From an uncultured Prevotellaceae bacterium (GTDB taxonomy: Bacteria; Bacteroidota; Bacteroidia; Bacteroidales; Bacteroidaceae), in contig OMXS01000005.1 in NCBI GenBank assembly GCA_900315095.1, positions 93,674 through 157,673 of the forward strand: DNA of 64,000 nt. Reading direction: 5' to 3'. How positions within the stretch are numbered: the stretch's first letter is position 1; every line of letters starts with the position of its first letter. Shown here piece after piece: positions 50,312-60,712 of this stretch. Both the position numbers and the translations under genes were made by a program. The notes under the pieces were generated by a model. That model saw nothing but the letters and a program-made list of their open reading frames with translations, was not told the origin of the DNA and did no database searches.

Positions 50312-52891
50312 CTACCTGTTTATCTTGATGCTCTTCAGGTCCTTGTCGGCGCTGCTCGTGCCCACGAACAACTGCCAGTCACCATTCATTGGGCGCACAG
50401 TATTGCTCTGCTCATCGAACCACTCAAAGTCCTCATCACCAAGCGAGAAGGTGACAACGCGACTCTCACCAGCCTTCAGAGGAACACGCTGGAAACCGCG
50501 CAATGACTTCGATGGTCCTTCCTTGTCGGCGAGGTTCTTCAGATATAACTGCACCACCTCTGTTCCCTCGCGGCTACCTGTGTTCTTCACCTCGACTGTT
50601 ACCTTTCCACCACTATACGACGGGGTGCCAACAGCAAATGTTGTGTAACTCAGACCGTAGCCAAAAGGATAGAGTGCATCATTGAAATAACGGTAGGTGC
50701 GTCCCTTCATAGAGTAGTCCTCGAAGTCGGGCAACTGACTGCTGTTCTTATAGAACGTCACAGGGAGCTTAGCACTTGGATTTACCTTACCATAGAGAAT
50801 CTCTGCAATGGCTGTTCCTCCCTGCTCTCCTGCATACCATGCCTGAACGATGGCATCGCAGCGGTCAGCCTCTGGCTGCAGCGCTATGGCAGAGCCTGAG
50901 CAGTTGATATAGACAATCTTCTTACCGGTATCGCGAAGAGCCTTGATGAAGTTACGTTGAACAGCAGGCAACTCGATATCTGTGCGGTCACCACCCTTGA
51001 ATCCCTTAATCTCGACGGGCATCTCCTCGCCCTCGAGAGCAGGACTGATGCCACCAACGAAGACCACCTTGTCAATGCCCTTCAACTGGTCGATAGCAGC
51101 CTGATAGTCGATGGGCGACTCCTTGCCGAGGTCGAACTTAAGGTTGGCAGCCCAAGTCTGAACGTCGGCATAGAGAATCTCTATCTTGTACTCACGACCT
51201 TTCTCCACAGGGATAATGGTGCGTGTCTCTGTAGTGCGCCAAGTGTGATCTTTGTACACCGACTTTCCGTCAACGAGGAGTTCAAAGTCTGAGCATCCTG
51301 TCATCGCTAGGAGGATGTCACACGTCTCCTTTGCCTTCAGCACCGTCTCATACTTAGCCGAGAAGTTCTCTATATTCACGTTAGGACCGAAGTTATGCTG
51401 TCCGTATGTGGTGACATTCACAGGGTGCTGCACCTGGATGGTGCTCACGGGCTGTCCCTCACGGGTGCGGTTGTTCCAGAATGTGGCCTTCATACCTTTC
51501 TTGCCATTGAAAGAGCAGAGGTCGAACCAACTCTCTAATGTCTGGTCGTTGGTGAGGTCGCAGCCACGCAGATACTTCACGTTGCCCTTGCCCACCTGCT
51601 GTTGTATTCCCTCAAGGATGGTGACTGTCTGGTTTGGTGTTCCATTGTAGTTGCCCCACATCATTGTCTCATTGTCGGCATTAGGTCCGATAACTGCAAT
51701 CTTTCCTTTCTGCAGCGGCAGTATGCCGTTGTTCTGCAAGAGAACAACACTCTGACGCGCCATGTCGAGCGCTATCTGCTGATGCTCCTTGCAGTTGAGT
51801 TTGCTTGCTGGAATCTTCGACCACGACACAAGGGAAGGGTCGTCCATCTCTCCAAGCGAGAAGCGTCCCTCAAGGAGTCGCAGCACATGCTTGTCTATCT
51901 CCTTCTCTGAGATAAGGCCTTTGCGAACTGCCTCAGGAAGGTTATTGTAAGCATAACCAAAGCCACACTCAACATCGGTGCCGGCTATCACGCCCTTGGC
52001 AGCGGCATGAGTGGCATCTGACGATGTCTTGTGAGAAGTGTAGAAATCGGCAATTGCACCACAGTCGGATACCACCATATACTTGAATCCCCATTCATCG
52101 CGCAGTATCTGCTGTAACAGACGGTTGCTGCCGCAACAAGGGTCATCGTCCCAACGCTGATAAGCGCACATCACCTCACGCACATCACCCTTCTGCACCA
52201 AAGTCTTGAATGCCGGCATATATGTCTCCCACAGGTCGCGCGGCGAGACATCGGTAAGGTTAGCAACATGGCGGCTCCACTCTGGTCCGCTATGCACAGC
52301 ATAGTGCTTGGCACAGGCAAGCAGTTTAAGGTACTTTGAATTACTGCTGCTATAGCCTAACTTTCCTTGGGCTGTCCCCTGTAAGCCAGCAACGACAGAG
52401 AGTCCCATCCTACTGGTCAGATACGGGTCTTCTCCGTATGTCTCCTGTCCCCTGCCCCATCGCGGGTCGCGGAATATGTTCACGTTAGGTGTCCACACCG
52501 AGAGACTGTGGAACTTCTGGTCCTCGCCGCCGTTAAGCATGCGGTCGTTATACTGTGCGCGCATCTCCGTGCTGGCAGCATCGAAGACATTATACAGCAG
52601 AGCGTCGTTGAACGATGACGCCATAGCAATAGGTTCTGGGAACACCGTCACATTACCCATGTTGGCCGCACCGTGAAGTGCCTCGCTCCACCAGAAGAAC
52701 TTCTTGATGCCGAGTCTGGGGATAGCCTCCGACTCATCACACATCAGCAGTGCCTTTTCCTCGAGAGTGAGACGACTCAACAAGTCCTTTGCCCTTTCTG
52801 CATTGCTGAGCGAAGGGTTCTGATAAGGATACTGCGCCATCATCGAAACCGAAATGGCAAGAGATACTAATGTTAAAATTACATGTTTCAT
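50312..52891 (-). CDS. GH3 beta-xylosidase-type enzyme with PA14 insert
   Basis: This 859-aa secreted enzyme has GH3 N-terminal (about 30-330) and C-terminal domains, with nucleophile Asp276 in VVSDCGAI. SEALHGAAN and GRGQETYGEDPYL mark the xylosidase-type GH3 group. A PA14-like module (about 460-595) is inserted in the C-terminal domain, and a fibronectin-III-like domain ends the protein (about 750-840). It resembles Prevotella Xyl3-type beta-xylosidases. It lies between the hybrid regulator and GH31 on the same strand. The activity is inferred. Confidence 0.88.
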   Translation of the reverse strand: MKHVILTLVSLAISVSMMAQYPYQNPSLSNAERAKDLLSRLTLEEKALLMCDESEAIPRLGIKKFFWWSEALHGAANMGNVTVFPEPIAMASSFNDALLYNVFDAASTEMRAQYNDRMLNGGEDQKFHSLSVWTPNVNIFRDPRWGRGQETYGEDPYLTSRMGLSVVAGLQGTAQGKLGYSSSNSKYLKLLACAKHYAVHSGPEWSRHVANLTDVSPRDLWETYMPAFKTLVQKGDVREVMCAYQRWDDDPCCGSNRLLQQILRDEWGFKYMVVSDCGAIADFYTSHKTSSDATHAAAKGVIAGTDVECGFGYAYNNLPEAVRKGLISEKEIDKHVLRLLEGRFSLGEMDDPSLVSWSKIPASKLNCKEHQQIALDMARQSVVLLQNNGILPLQKGKIAVIGPNADNETMMWGNYNGTPNQTVTILEGIQQQVGKGNVKYLRGCDLTNDQTLESWFDLCSFNGKKGMKATFWNNRTREGQPVSTIQVQHPVNVTTYGQHNFGPNVNIENFSAKYETVLKAKETCDILLAMTGCSDFELLVDGKSVYKDHTWRTTETRTIIPVEKGREYKIEILYADVQTWAANLKFDLGKESPIDYQAAIDQLKGIDKVVFVGGISPALEGEEMPVEIKGFKGGDRTDIELPAVQRNFIKALRDTGKKIVYINCSGSAIALQPEADRCDAIVQAWYAGEQGGTAIAEILYGKVNPSAKLPVTFYKNSSQLPDFEDYSMKGRTYRYFNDALYPFGYGLSYTTFAVGTPSYSGGKVTVEVKNTGSREGTEVVQLYLKNLADKEGPSKSLRGFQRVPLKAGESRVVTFSLGDEDFEWFDEQSNTVRPMNGDWQLFVGTSSADKDLKSIKINR

Positions 52892-53031
52892 AAGTTATAC
52901 TGCTTTTATTCTATTGTGCGTAGTTAGATATCATCGTTCTGCTTCCCCTCCTGCATTCACACAAGAGGGGAATACAACTCATTTCAAAAGACGCCCGCAG
53001 GCTCTCTACTTAGAGGATATGAGGTGGCAGC

Positions 53032-56000
53032 CTACTCTTCTTCTTTCTTGCTATGTTCCCTCGTGTACTCCTTCGGCGACACGCCATAGAAGTTCTTGAA
53101 CATCGTGGAGAACGAGGCTGCATTCTGCATTCCCACAGCATACATCACCTCTGTGACGTTCTGATTGCCGCTGGCCAAGAGGTTTGCCGCCTGTTTCAAT
53201 CGTATGTTGCGTATAAAGTCACGCGGACTCTGGTTAGTGAGTTCCTTCAGCTTGCGGTGCAGATGTGCACGGCTGATTCCAACTTCCTGTGAGATAAACT
53301 CCACACTAAGGTCAGGGTTAGAGATGTTGGAGTTGATTGTCGACATGATGCGTTCCAGCAGGCGCTCGTCGGGAGTCTTCAGTTTCACCTGCTCTACCTT
53401 TTCCGTCTGTGCCTCCTTGCCCGTGAACTTGTTCCTAAGCACCTGTCGGCTTTGTATTAGGTTGGCTGCCGCACGCGACAGGATCTCGACATTAAACGGT
53501 TTCACGATATAAGCGTCTGCCCCTGCTCCCAATCCTTCCAGACGGTCCTCGTCGGAGGTCTTCGCCGTGAGCATTATCACGGGTACATGATTAGTGTTCA
53601 CGTTTCGTTTCAGTTTCTGACACAACGTGTAGCCGTCCATCACAGGCATCATGAGGTCAGTGATCACGAGGTCGGGCACATGCTTCAGCGCATGCTCCAG
53701 TCCCTCTTTGCCGTTAGTGCACTCCTCTACGGCATACTGCTGTGAGAACTCACCGGCGAGGTATTGCCTTATCTCGTCATCATCCTCCACTATGAGTATT
53801 GTCTTGCGTCGCGATGACGATGCCGCCTCGCCCTGAGTCTCTTCAACATTGGCCACCGTCTCTTCGACAACAGCAACAGCCTTTCCCGCCTGCTCCTTCA
53901 CGTCGCTTGCTGTCTCGGACAATGCCTGGCCTTGCTTCAGCGGCAGCGTGATGAGGAAGTAGCATCCGTCACCCTCCATATTATGCGCCGTGATAGTACC
54001 GCCGTGCAGCATCACCAGCGAGCGAGTCAGGTGCAGTCCGATTCCTGTGCCGCCGAACGGGCTGCCAGTATTGTTTACCTGATAGAACCTGTCAAAGATG
54101 CGCTCCAGTTCCTCTGGTGCTATGCCGTTGCCACTGTTGGCTATCTTCAGCGTGAAGGTGTCGCGCTGACGGTCGAGCTCTGCGGTTATCCATCCTCCGT
54201 CGGGCACATACTTATAAGCGTTGCCCAGCACGTTCATCACTATCTTGTCGAACGCCACGCGGTCGATGTCGGCATACAACGTTTCTTCCCTTGATGTGAA
54301 GGTGTCTTTTATGTTACGCTCTGTCGCTTGATAGGCAAAAAGACCGTGTATCTCTTTCAGCATCGCAACCACATCGGTCTGCTTGAATTTCATCTGCATC
54401 ATTCCCTTGTCTATCTTGCGAAGGTCCATCAACTGGTCAATAAGACTCTGTATGCGCTTTCCGTTGCGCTCCATCAGACTGTACTGCTTCTGTCTTGCGG
54501 CATCCTTGTCGGTAGTGATGAGTTTCTGCAGCGGCGACATGATGAGCGTCATAGGCGTGCGTATGTCGTGACTGATGTTCATGAAGAACTGTATCTTCGC
54601 CTCGTTCAGTTGCTCTGCATGTATATGCTCCTGCAGTCGCAGGCGTTCCTGCTCCTTGCGGCGTCTCTGGCGCATGATATACCATATCAGAGCAGCGGCG
54701 AGAAGTGCATAGACGAGATATGCCCATATAGAGGCGTACCATGCTGGATGCACCACGATAGTGAATGTCCTCTCGTCTGAGTATATCTCGTTATAACGCG
54801 AGCGCACAGCGAAATGATATGTTCCCGACGGAAGGTTGCTGAATGTCACCTCACTCATACCGTGACTGAGGCTCACCCACTCGCCGTTGTTGATGCGGTA
54901 CTCGTATTTCACTTGCTCGGGGAATGCAAACTCCATTGCCGAGAAACGCAGCGTGAACGAGTTATTCTCCTGCGCCAGGTCGAAGCGCTGAGCATCGATG
55001 ACCGCAGTATCCACAATGTTGTAGATGCCCGACTTCATTCCCTTCACCACTTTCTGTTCAGCGGTGCGCATCTCCACAAGATGCACAGCCATCTTCTTCT
55101 TAGTTTGCAAGATGTCCTCGTTGCGGAAGAAGGTGATACCATTGTTGCCGCCGAAGGCAAAACGCCCCTCATGGAAGCACGAAGCGCTGTTAGAGAACTC
55201 GTTGCCCTGCAGTCCGTTGCCCATACCGTAGTTCACGAAGGTCTCCTTCTTGATGTCCATATGCGAGAGTCCGCGGTTGGTGCTTATCCAGAGGTATCCG
55301 TCGCCATCAATCTCCACCGAGCGCACGGTGTTGTTTGGCATTCCGTCGGCAGTGGTGTACACCTTGATGTCCTTTCCGTGATTGCGTATGCGGTAGAGTC
55401 CGTCGCCTGCACCCACCCACAGCGTGCCGTCAGAAGTCTCATGAACGTTATTTATCTGCAGTCCAGGGAGCACAGCTTTCTTGCCGAACTCGCTGATGAA
55501 ACTCTTCTTTACCTTATCGTAGCATGCCAGACCGTCGCAGGTGGCAAGATACACTTTGTTGCCGTCGTGCGAGAAAGAGAGCGACACCATATAGTCGGTA
55601 ATCAGCGCATCGGCTTTCTTGCTGTCTGCGTGGAAGGTCTCCACCTCGCCGCTGGCGATGTCGTATACCTTCAGACCGTCGCCCAGTGTAGCCATCCACA
55701 CCTTGCCTTTCTTGTCGGCTTTCACTCCGAAGACATTCTTAGCAAGTCCTGTGAACGATGTCAGACGTGTGTATGCTCCTGTTGCGGTGTTCAGCATTCC
55801 AGCACCTTCAAGGTAAGAGCCTAGCCAGATGTTGTGGTTCTCGTCTTCAGTCAGACACAACACGGTGGCAGGTATGCCTCCCTGGCCAGCTGCATAGTGC
55901 GCCTTGCAAGTGCCGTCGCTATTGATGGAATAGAGTCCGTCTTGGTCGGTGCCCACCCACAGCACGCCGTTGGCACCCGATGTCATCGACATCACACAGT

Positions 56001-57024
56001 AGTTGCCGATGCAGTTGAATGTAGAGGAGCGGTGACCTATATATCCGAAACCTCCAGAGTCGGACGGAACGAAGAACGCACCTTTCTGGAATAGCGCCAG
56101 CCAGATGTTGCCCGACTCGTCTTCCATTATGCTGTGCACCTTCGCACGGTTGATGTTTATATCGTTGCTGTAGAAGCTGGCGTTGCGTATGCCCTTCGTC
56201 ATCGGACTGTAAACGAGCATACCATTGCCCTCGGTGCCTATGTATAGGTTGCCGTCTCGTGCCTGTTTCACGTCGGTGATGTTAACTCCGCTAGTCACCT
56301 CCAACTGCTCAAACTCACCCGTCGAGTTGTTCAGCACGAAGAGTCCGTCAGTAAGCGTAGAGACAATGACGTTGCCGTCTCTGTCTTCCATAATCTTATA
56401 GGCTGTGCCGCGATGCTTGTCATCGGCAAGAAATTGCTTCTTCTTGTTGCCTGCAATCATGAAGAGACCGTCGTTGTCGGTGGAGAGCCACACACGTCCG
56501 TGAGAGTCCTCAAGAATGTAACGAAGATAGTCACTGCACGTGTCCTTTAGCGGTTCAGCCTTCAGCGTGCCTGCCTTTATCCTGTATGCTCCGTGGCCTG
56601 AGGTACTCACCAGTATGTCACCGTTCTTACACTCCTCTATAGCAGTTATAAAGGCAGTGCTGTCATTGCCGTTCGTCATCGGCAGCACTATGATATTGAA
56701 ATGAGAGGTGTTGAAGTTGAACACCTGCAGTCCCTCACCGGTTCCCACGAATATTTTCTTGTCACTCGCCACACAGACGCAATGAACGTCATTGCTTACT
56801 AGACCGCTTTCATCTCCCTTGTGGAAAACGGTCATGTGGTTAGAGTCGTAACAGTTAAGTCCATCTTGTGTCGCTATCCATACAAAACCTTTTTTGTCTT
56901 GCTTGATGTCATTCACAAGACTGCTTGACAACAAATCGTCTGGGGTGTATAATCTACCGAACTGGGCAAGGCACACAGTCCTACCCAATACAAGTAGCAT
57001 AATAAAGCACGTTATTTGTCGCAT
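53032..57024 (-). CDS. Hybrid two-component system regulator (HTCS)
   Basis: This 1330-aa protein joins a periplasmic sensor and a DNA-binding output. After the signal, about 14 two-component-propeller repeats (GFVWIATQDGLNCYD, GNIWLALFQKGAFF) form two beta-propellers to about residue 690, followed by a Y_Y_Y domain (about 700-770) and one TM helix (about 780). The kinase part has phospho-His819 (NISHDIRTPM), HATPase (about 925-1030, NVLGNAYKY and GTGIGL), a receiver with Asp1123 (DLVITDLMMP) and an AraC HTH (about 1230-1325). Such regulators bind oligosaccharides and activate the adjacent locus; a xylan- or arabinan-derived ligand is likely here. Confidence 0.95.
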   Translation of the reverse strand: MRQITCFIMLLVLGRTVCLAQFGRLYTPDDLLSSSLVNDIKQDKKGFVWIATQDGLNCYDSNHMTVFHKGDESGLVSNDVHCVCVASDKKIFVGTGEGLQVFNFNTSHFNIIVLPMTNGNDSTAFITAIEECKNGDILVSTSGHGAYRIKAGTLKAEPLKDTCSDYLRYILEDSHGRVWLSTDNDGLFMIAGNKKKQFLADDKHRGTAYKIMEDRDGNVIVSTLTDGLFVLNNSTGEFEQLEVTSGVNITDVKQARDGNLYIGTEGNGMLVYSPMTKGIRNASFYSNDININRAKVHSIMEDESGNIWLALFQKGAFFVPSDSGGFGYIGHRSSTFNCIGNYCVMSMTSGANGVLWVGTDQDGLYSINSDGTCKAHYAAGQGGIPATVLCLTEDENHNIWLGSYLEGAGMLNTATGAYTRLTSFTGLAKNVFGVKADKKGKVWMATLGDGLKVYDIASGEVETFHADSKKADALITDYMVSLSFSHDGNKVYLATCDGLACYDKVKKSFISEFGKKAVLPGLQINNVHETSDGTLWVGAGDGLYRIRNHGKDIKVYTTADGMPNNTVRSVEIDGDGYLWISTNRGLSHMDIKKETFVNYGMGNGLQGNEFSNSASCFHEGRFAFGGNNGITFFRNEDILQTKKKMAVHLVEMRTAEQKVVKGMKSGIYNIVDTAVIDAQRFDLAQENNSFTLRFSAMEFAFPEQVKYEYRINNGEWVSLSHGMSEVTFSNLPSGTYHFAVRSRYNEIYSDERTFTIVVHPAWYASIWAYLVYALLAAALIWYIMRQRRRKEQERLRLQEHIHAEQLNEAKIQFFMNISHDIRTPMTLIMSPLQKLITTDKDAARQKQYSLMERNGKRIQSLIDQLMDLRKIDKGMMQMKFKQTDVVAMLKEIHGLFAYQATERNIKDTFTSREETLYADIDRVAFDKIVMNVLGNAYKYVPDGGWITAELDRQRDTFTLKIANSGNGIAPEELERIFDRFYQVNNTGSPFGGTGIGLHLTRSLVMLHGGTITAHNMEGDGCYFLITLPLKQGQALSETASDVKEQAGKAVAVVEETVANVEETQGEAASSSRRKTILIVEDDDEIRQYLAGEFSQQYAVEECTNGKEGLEHALKHVPDLVITDLMMPVMDGYTLCQKLKRNVNTNHVPVIMLTAKTSDEDRLEGLGAGADAYIVKPFNVEILSRAAANLIQSRQVLRNKFTGKEAQTEKVEQVKLKTPDERLLERIMSTINSNISNPDLSVEFISQEVGISRAHLHRKLKELTNQSPRDFIRNIRLKQAANLLASGNQNVTEVMYAVGMQNAASFSTMFKNFYGVSPKEYTREHSKKEEE

Positions 57025-57406
57025 ACTAGTTAAGTGTAGTTATGGTAAGTTTTTTTATTTCGTTGCAAAATTAGCAAAAGTTACGACATGCTCAAAATCT
57101 TTTTAAAAGAGAATTCCAAAATATATATAAAAAACCATACAATGTTACACAAAATAAAGTAAATGTTACACTACAAGATAAAACAAACGATGTAAAAACA
57201 CCGAAAAAAGACGGAAACATAAGGATTCTTGCGATATTTTCACTCCTTAAATTATTTTTCCGAATACTTAACAATGTTACACAACATAAACTTCTAATCG
57301 TTATGTCTCACACCGCTTTCGGTCTTTTTATTATGTTACATTTGCGAAAAACGCAAAATATTTGTTATCTTTGCCCCATCATAATAACAAAAATCTTTAC
57401 ACCACC
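57025..57406. other. Divergent promoter region between regulator and esterase
   Basis: This 382-nt AT-rich gap holds a minus-strand -7 box TAATTTTG (57066-57073) for the regulator and a plus-strand promoter for the esterase (57342-57373). Between them are A/T runs with several GTTACA words (near 57140, 57160 and 57270) and no ORF. No clear operator can be named. Confidence 0.5.
57342..57373 (+). promoter_or_regulatory. Promoter of the esterase gene at 57407
   Basis: TTG (57342-57344), 21 nt and TATCTTTG (57366-57373) fit the consensus. The start would be near 57380, 27 nt before the ATG, which also rules out the longer frame. Confidence 0.7.
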
Positions 57407-58204
57407 ATGAGAAGAACATTCACAGCAGTTTTATTATCGCTCATCGTCACCATGACATGGGCACAAGGATATCGAACCATAACAGACATCTCCTACACCG
57501 AAAAGACCGACGACTACGCTCGCGAACGTCTGAAACTAGACATATACTATCCCGAAACGAAGACAGGATGCCCAGTCATAGTGTGGTTTCACGGAGGTGG
57601 AATAGAGGCGGGCAACAAGGAAATACCCGAGCAACTGAAGGAAAAAGGCTATGTTGTGGTAGGTGCCAACTACCGTCTGCTGCCCAAGGTTACTATCGAC
57701 AAGACCCTCGACGATGCAGCAGAGGCCGTGGCATGGGTATTCCGTCATGCTTCAGAATACGGCGGCGACCCTAAGAAGATAGTGGTTACAGGACATTCCG
57801 CAGGCGGATATCTCGGAATGTTGCTTTGCCTCAACAAGGCGTGGCTTGCGAGATATAAGGTGGATGCCGATGATGTGATGTTGTACGCACCGTTCAGCGG
57901 ACAGGCAGTAACACACTATAACGTACGCAAGATGCAAGGACTGTCCCCTCTGAAAGTAACCATCGACGAGTATGCGCCCATCTACTGGGTGCGCCCCGAC
58001 TGCCCTCCCTTCGTACTTATCTGTGGAGACCGCGAGCAGGAACTCTTCGGGCGTTATGACGAGAATCAGTATCTTGCGCGCATGATGAAACTCGTGGGAC
58101 ACAAGCAAACCTACCTCTATGAGATAGGCGGTCACGATCACGGGGCAATGGTTGGGCCCTCCTTCCATATATTAGAAGCACACATAAAGAAGGCCGTAGA
58201 ATAG
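57407..58204 (+). CDS. Secreted alpha/beta hydrolase (HSL/BD-FAE-like carbohydrate esterase)
   Basis: This 265-aa enzyme starts at 57407 (MRRTFTAVLLSLIVTMTWAQ), with a clean signal peptide. The oxyanion HGGG is at 62-65, nucleophile Ser131 in GHSAG, the acid segment in ICGDREQELFG and the histidine in GGHDHGAM. This is the hormone-sensitive-lipase-like group, which includes acetyl and feruloyl esterases of polysaccharide loci. It is divergent from the regulator and ends in its own terminator. Substrate not determined. Confidence 0.8.
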   Translation: MRRTFTAVLLSLIVTMTWAQGYRTITDISYTEKTDDYARERLKLDIYYPETKTGCPVIVWFHGGGIEAGNKEIPEQLKEKGYVVVGANYRLLPKVTIDKTLDDAAEAVAWVFRHASEYGGDPKKIVVTGHSAGGYLGMLLCLNKAWLARYKVDADDVMLYAPFSGQAVTHYNVRKMQGLSPLKVTIDEYAPIYWVRPDCPPFVLICGDREQELFGRYDENQYLARMMKLVGHKQTYLYEIGGHDHGAMVGPSFHILEAHIKKAVE

Positions 58205-58216
58205 AACTACGGCCTT
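58190..58216 (+). terminator. Terminator overlapping the esterase stop codon
   Basis: AAGGCCGTAG (58190-58199) pairs with CTACGGCCTT (58207-58216). The stop codon lies in the loop and TTTAT follows, a compact intrinsic terminator. Confidence 0.8.
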
Positions 58217-58243
58217 TATCTTAAGGATATAGAAGGGGATTTT

Positions 58244-59368
58244 CTATTCTCTCTTTCCCGCCATTCTCATGCGTGCAGCCACAGGAGTAGGATTAACCGG
58301 TATGATGTCCGCGGTGCGTACCTCACGCTGAATGCCATCGATATCGAACTGCAGCGTGGCACCATCATTGCGCACGTCGATGGTGACTGGCGCACCCATA
58401 ACGAGCGGAAGATTTACGTCACCATGACCGCCAGGATAACCGCACATAACAGGGATATGATACTCCGCCAACATTTCATGAAGCATGGCTTCCACACTCT
58501 CGTAGGTAAACTCCGTACCACAGTCTGTAAACTCTCCGAGGATTATTCCCCTGCAGCGGTCGAGTACACCGTTCATCTGCAATATACGCATTTGGCGGTC
58601 GATGTTATGCATCGACTCCTCCACCTCCTCAACAAAGAGAATGAGGTCCTTGCCCTTGGTGGCATCGGCCTGCGAACCAAGATTAGGAACGTAAGTGCAA
58701 AGATTGCCGCCCACAAGCACACCACTTGCCCTTCCCGTGATATTCTCCTTATGCGCAGGCAACTCATAGCGAGGTACCTGTCCCATCAACAGGTCACGCA
58801 TCAGGGTGCTTGTTTCGTCAGTGCCACCCTTAGCGAGGAACGAGCTCATCGTTCCGTGAATGCTCATCACTCCAGCGCGATTGAGCAGTCCATGTAGCGT
58901 TGAGATGTCGCTGAATCCCACCAGCCATTTCGGCGATGCTTTCAGTTCTGCGTACGTCAGCAGGTCAATGAGTTGAATGGTGCCGTAACCTCCTCGGTTG
59001 CAGATGATAGCCTTGATACTGGGGTCTCTTAGTGCCCATTGTATGTCGCTTATTCGTTCGGCCACAGTTCCTGCATACTGTCCGTCAACTTTTTTGCCCA
59101 CGTTAGGACCGACAACAGGCTCCAGCCCCCATGAGCGCAGCAGGTCGGCAGTCTTTTCAACGTTTTCCATCGGTGTGAAATACGACGGCGATATCAGCGC
59201 CACCTTATCGCCAGCCACCAGATAGTCGGGCTTCACACAGTTTATAACCACCGGTTCCTCGGAAGGAGTCGGAATAACAATTATGTCGTCATCACTACAC
59301 GATGTCAGCATTGTGATACCGCCTAATAACATCACAGTGACAATTAATCTAAATTTCATCTTTTTCAT
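58244..59368 (-). CDS. Peptidase family S66 (LD-carboxypeptidase-like) lipoprotein
   Basis: This 374-aa protein has a lipoprotein signal (lipobox MLTSC). Residues about 45-340 match the S66 family: VALISPSY at the start, NRGGYGT, nucleophile Ser153 in GFSD, Glu247 in LFVEEV and His315 in YPGGHGDVNLPL, so the Ser-Glu-His triad is complete. Classical LdcA enzymes are cytoplasmic and trim murein tetrapeptides. A lipidated member would act on peptidoglycan in the periplasm or outside the cell, or on another peptide. It appears to be outside the glycan locus. Confidence 0.85.
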   Translation of the reverse strand: MKKMKFRLIVTVMLLGGITMLTSCSDDDIIVIPTPSEEPVVINCVKPDYLVAGDKVALISPSYFTPMENVEKTADLLRSWGLEPVVGPNVGKKVDGQYAGTVAERISDIQWALRDPSIKAIICNRGGYGTIQLIDLLTYAELKASPKWLVGFSDISTLHGLLNRAGVMSIHGTMSSFLAKGGTDETSTLMRDLLMGQVPRYELPAHKENITGRASGVLVGGNLCTYVPNLGSQADATKGKDLILFVEEVEESMHNIDRQMRILQMNGVLDRCRGIILGEFTDCGTEFTYESVEAMLHEMLAEYHIPVMCGYPGGHGDVNLPLVMGAPVTIDVRNDGATLQFDIDGIQREVRTADIIPVNPTPVAARMRMAGKRE

Positions 59369-59395
59369 TTTGTCTTTTTTATATTACTCCTTTAT

Positions 59396-60712
59396 TTATC
59401 TCTTCTTACGTTTCTTCTTCGCTTTCTTCGCTTTATTTCCCTTTTTCAAAGTTGTGTCCGGTTTATGATAAGTCTCGCGCTTCAGCACCTGAGTCATACA
59501 GTGGGCGGCACCATAGCCGTCGATAAGGCTCTCCAGCGGCACCCATTCGACGTTCACGCCAGCCTCGCGCAACCGCCGCTGAAAATCCTCCGACTGTCCT
59601 CCTACAGCCATGATATGCCGCGGGCCGATGGTTAGAAAGTTGTTGGCATAGTGCATCTCGTCGTTATAGTCTACAGGGATGATGTCGTATCCTCGCCCGC
59701 GCATGTATTCCACAAAAGGTACATCACGCCTCCACAACGAATACTCCTTTTTCCCAGGTTTACGCGCCCAAATGTCACAAGTGTTATATTCTGGGTCGCC
59801 GGGCTTTGCATACAGTCTACTGCTAACCATTGTGCAGAGGTCCTTGTCAATGATGTTGAAATGTGTGTCCAAGTGCATCTGCATCTGCCACAGTTTATGG
59901 TCACGCACCACCACGATGGTATCATGCCCAAAAGCGTCTGCCTCCATTATCTGACGTATCCCCTCGTCGTTGGTGCGCATGCCGCAGCCTATCAGCGAGA
60001 TGTTGCCAGCAGGGATGTAGTCACCGCCCTCCAAGCGTCCCTCGCCGCTGATTTCCAATATCGGCTTCAGTCCCATATGTTCATAGCACAAACGTATTAT
60101 CTCGGTCTCAGGTGCGCGTTGGTTGCTGTTCATATTACATATAATGTGACCTCGTGGCGTAGTGATACTTTGGTCACGCGTGAAGTAGAGGTTCATCAGC
60201 GGATTCTGCAGATACTGTGCCTCATAGCCCGTGTTATTATCCGTCCTCGACAACTTCACTGTTGGTTGCAGCATCACACAACGAATCAGGTCGGCACGGC
60301 TCATCTTCATCAGTATCTCTTGCCTATATGCCTCAGTTGCCGCTGTGTCAGCGTCTGCTATACCCGTGATGTCGTAGCGCAGCACCTTTCCGGCAAGAGA
60401 CCTCAGACTGTCGATGCCCACCTCTTCAAGTATCTCCTTCACCGTATGCACCTTGATGCCGTTCGCCTGCAGCATGTCGATGTATCCGCGATGCTCTGCG
60501 GCCGCCTTATCCACATCGAAATAGTCCTCGAACAGTCCTGCCGAGGGGTGTATCACGCCGTTGAACAGTTCCTGTCCTGGAGTGTGCATCAGGATGTCAC
60601 CCGCCTGAGTCCATTCCGCCTGCGGGAGTTGCATCCCCGCTTTCTCCTGTGCAATAGTCCTAACCGCAAACAGCGTCAGCACGACAACAATACAAAAAGT
60701 TCCTCTTTTCAT
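59396..60712 (-). CDS. Secreted arginine deiminase-like (guanidino-modifying) protein
   Basis: The start at 60712 (MKRGTFCIVVVLTLFAVRTIAQ) gives a signal peptide and removes an overlap with the next gene. The 438-aa protein has motifs of the arginine deiminase/amidinotransferase superfamily: FTRDQS, RLEGGDY, MHLDTHFNIID and GAAHCMTQ with the catalytic Cys near residue 411. It therefore may hydrolyse arginine or peptidyl/agmatine-like guanidino groups outside the cytoplasm. The C-terminal 20 residues are almost all Lys and Arg, an odd tail. It lies 24 nt after the NUDIX gene. Confidence 0.75.
   Translation of the reverse strand: MKRGTFCIVVVLTLFAVRTIAQEKAGMQLPQAEWTQAGDILMHTPGQELFNGVIHPSAGLFEDYFDVDKAAAEHRGYIDMLQANGIKVHTVKEILEEVGIDSLRSLAGKVLRYDITGIADADTAATEAYRQEILMKMSRADLIRCVMLQPTVKLSRTDNNTGYEAQYLQNPLMNLYFTRDQSITTPRGHIICNMNSNQRAPETEIIRLCYEHMGLKPILEISGEGRLEGGDYIPAGNISLIGCGMRTNDEGIRQIMEADAFGHDTIVVVRDHKLWQMQMHLDTHFNIIDKDLCTMVSSRLYAKPGDPEYNTCDIWARKPGKKEYSLWRRDVPFVEYMRGRGYDIIPVDYNDEMHYANNFLTIGPRHIMAVGGQSEDFQRRLREAGVNVEWVPLESLIDGYGAAHCMTQVLKRETYHKPDTTLKKGNKAKKAKKKRKKR

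Noticed and set aside
54814-55824. 336-aa open frame on the plus strand
   Set aside because: It is antisense to the propeller part of the hybrid regulator, whose motifs are unambiguous.
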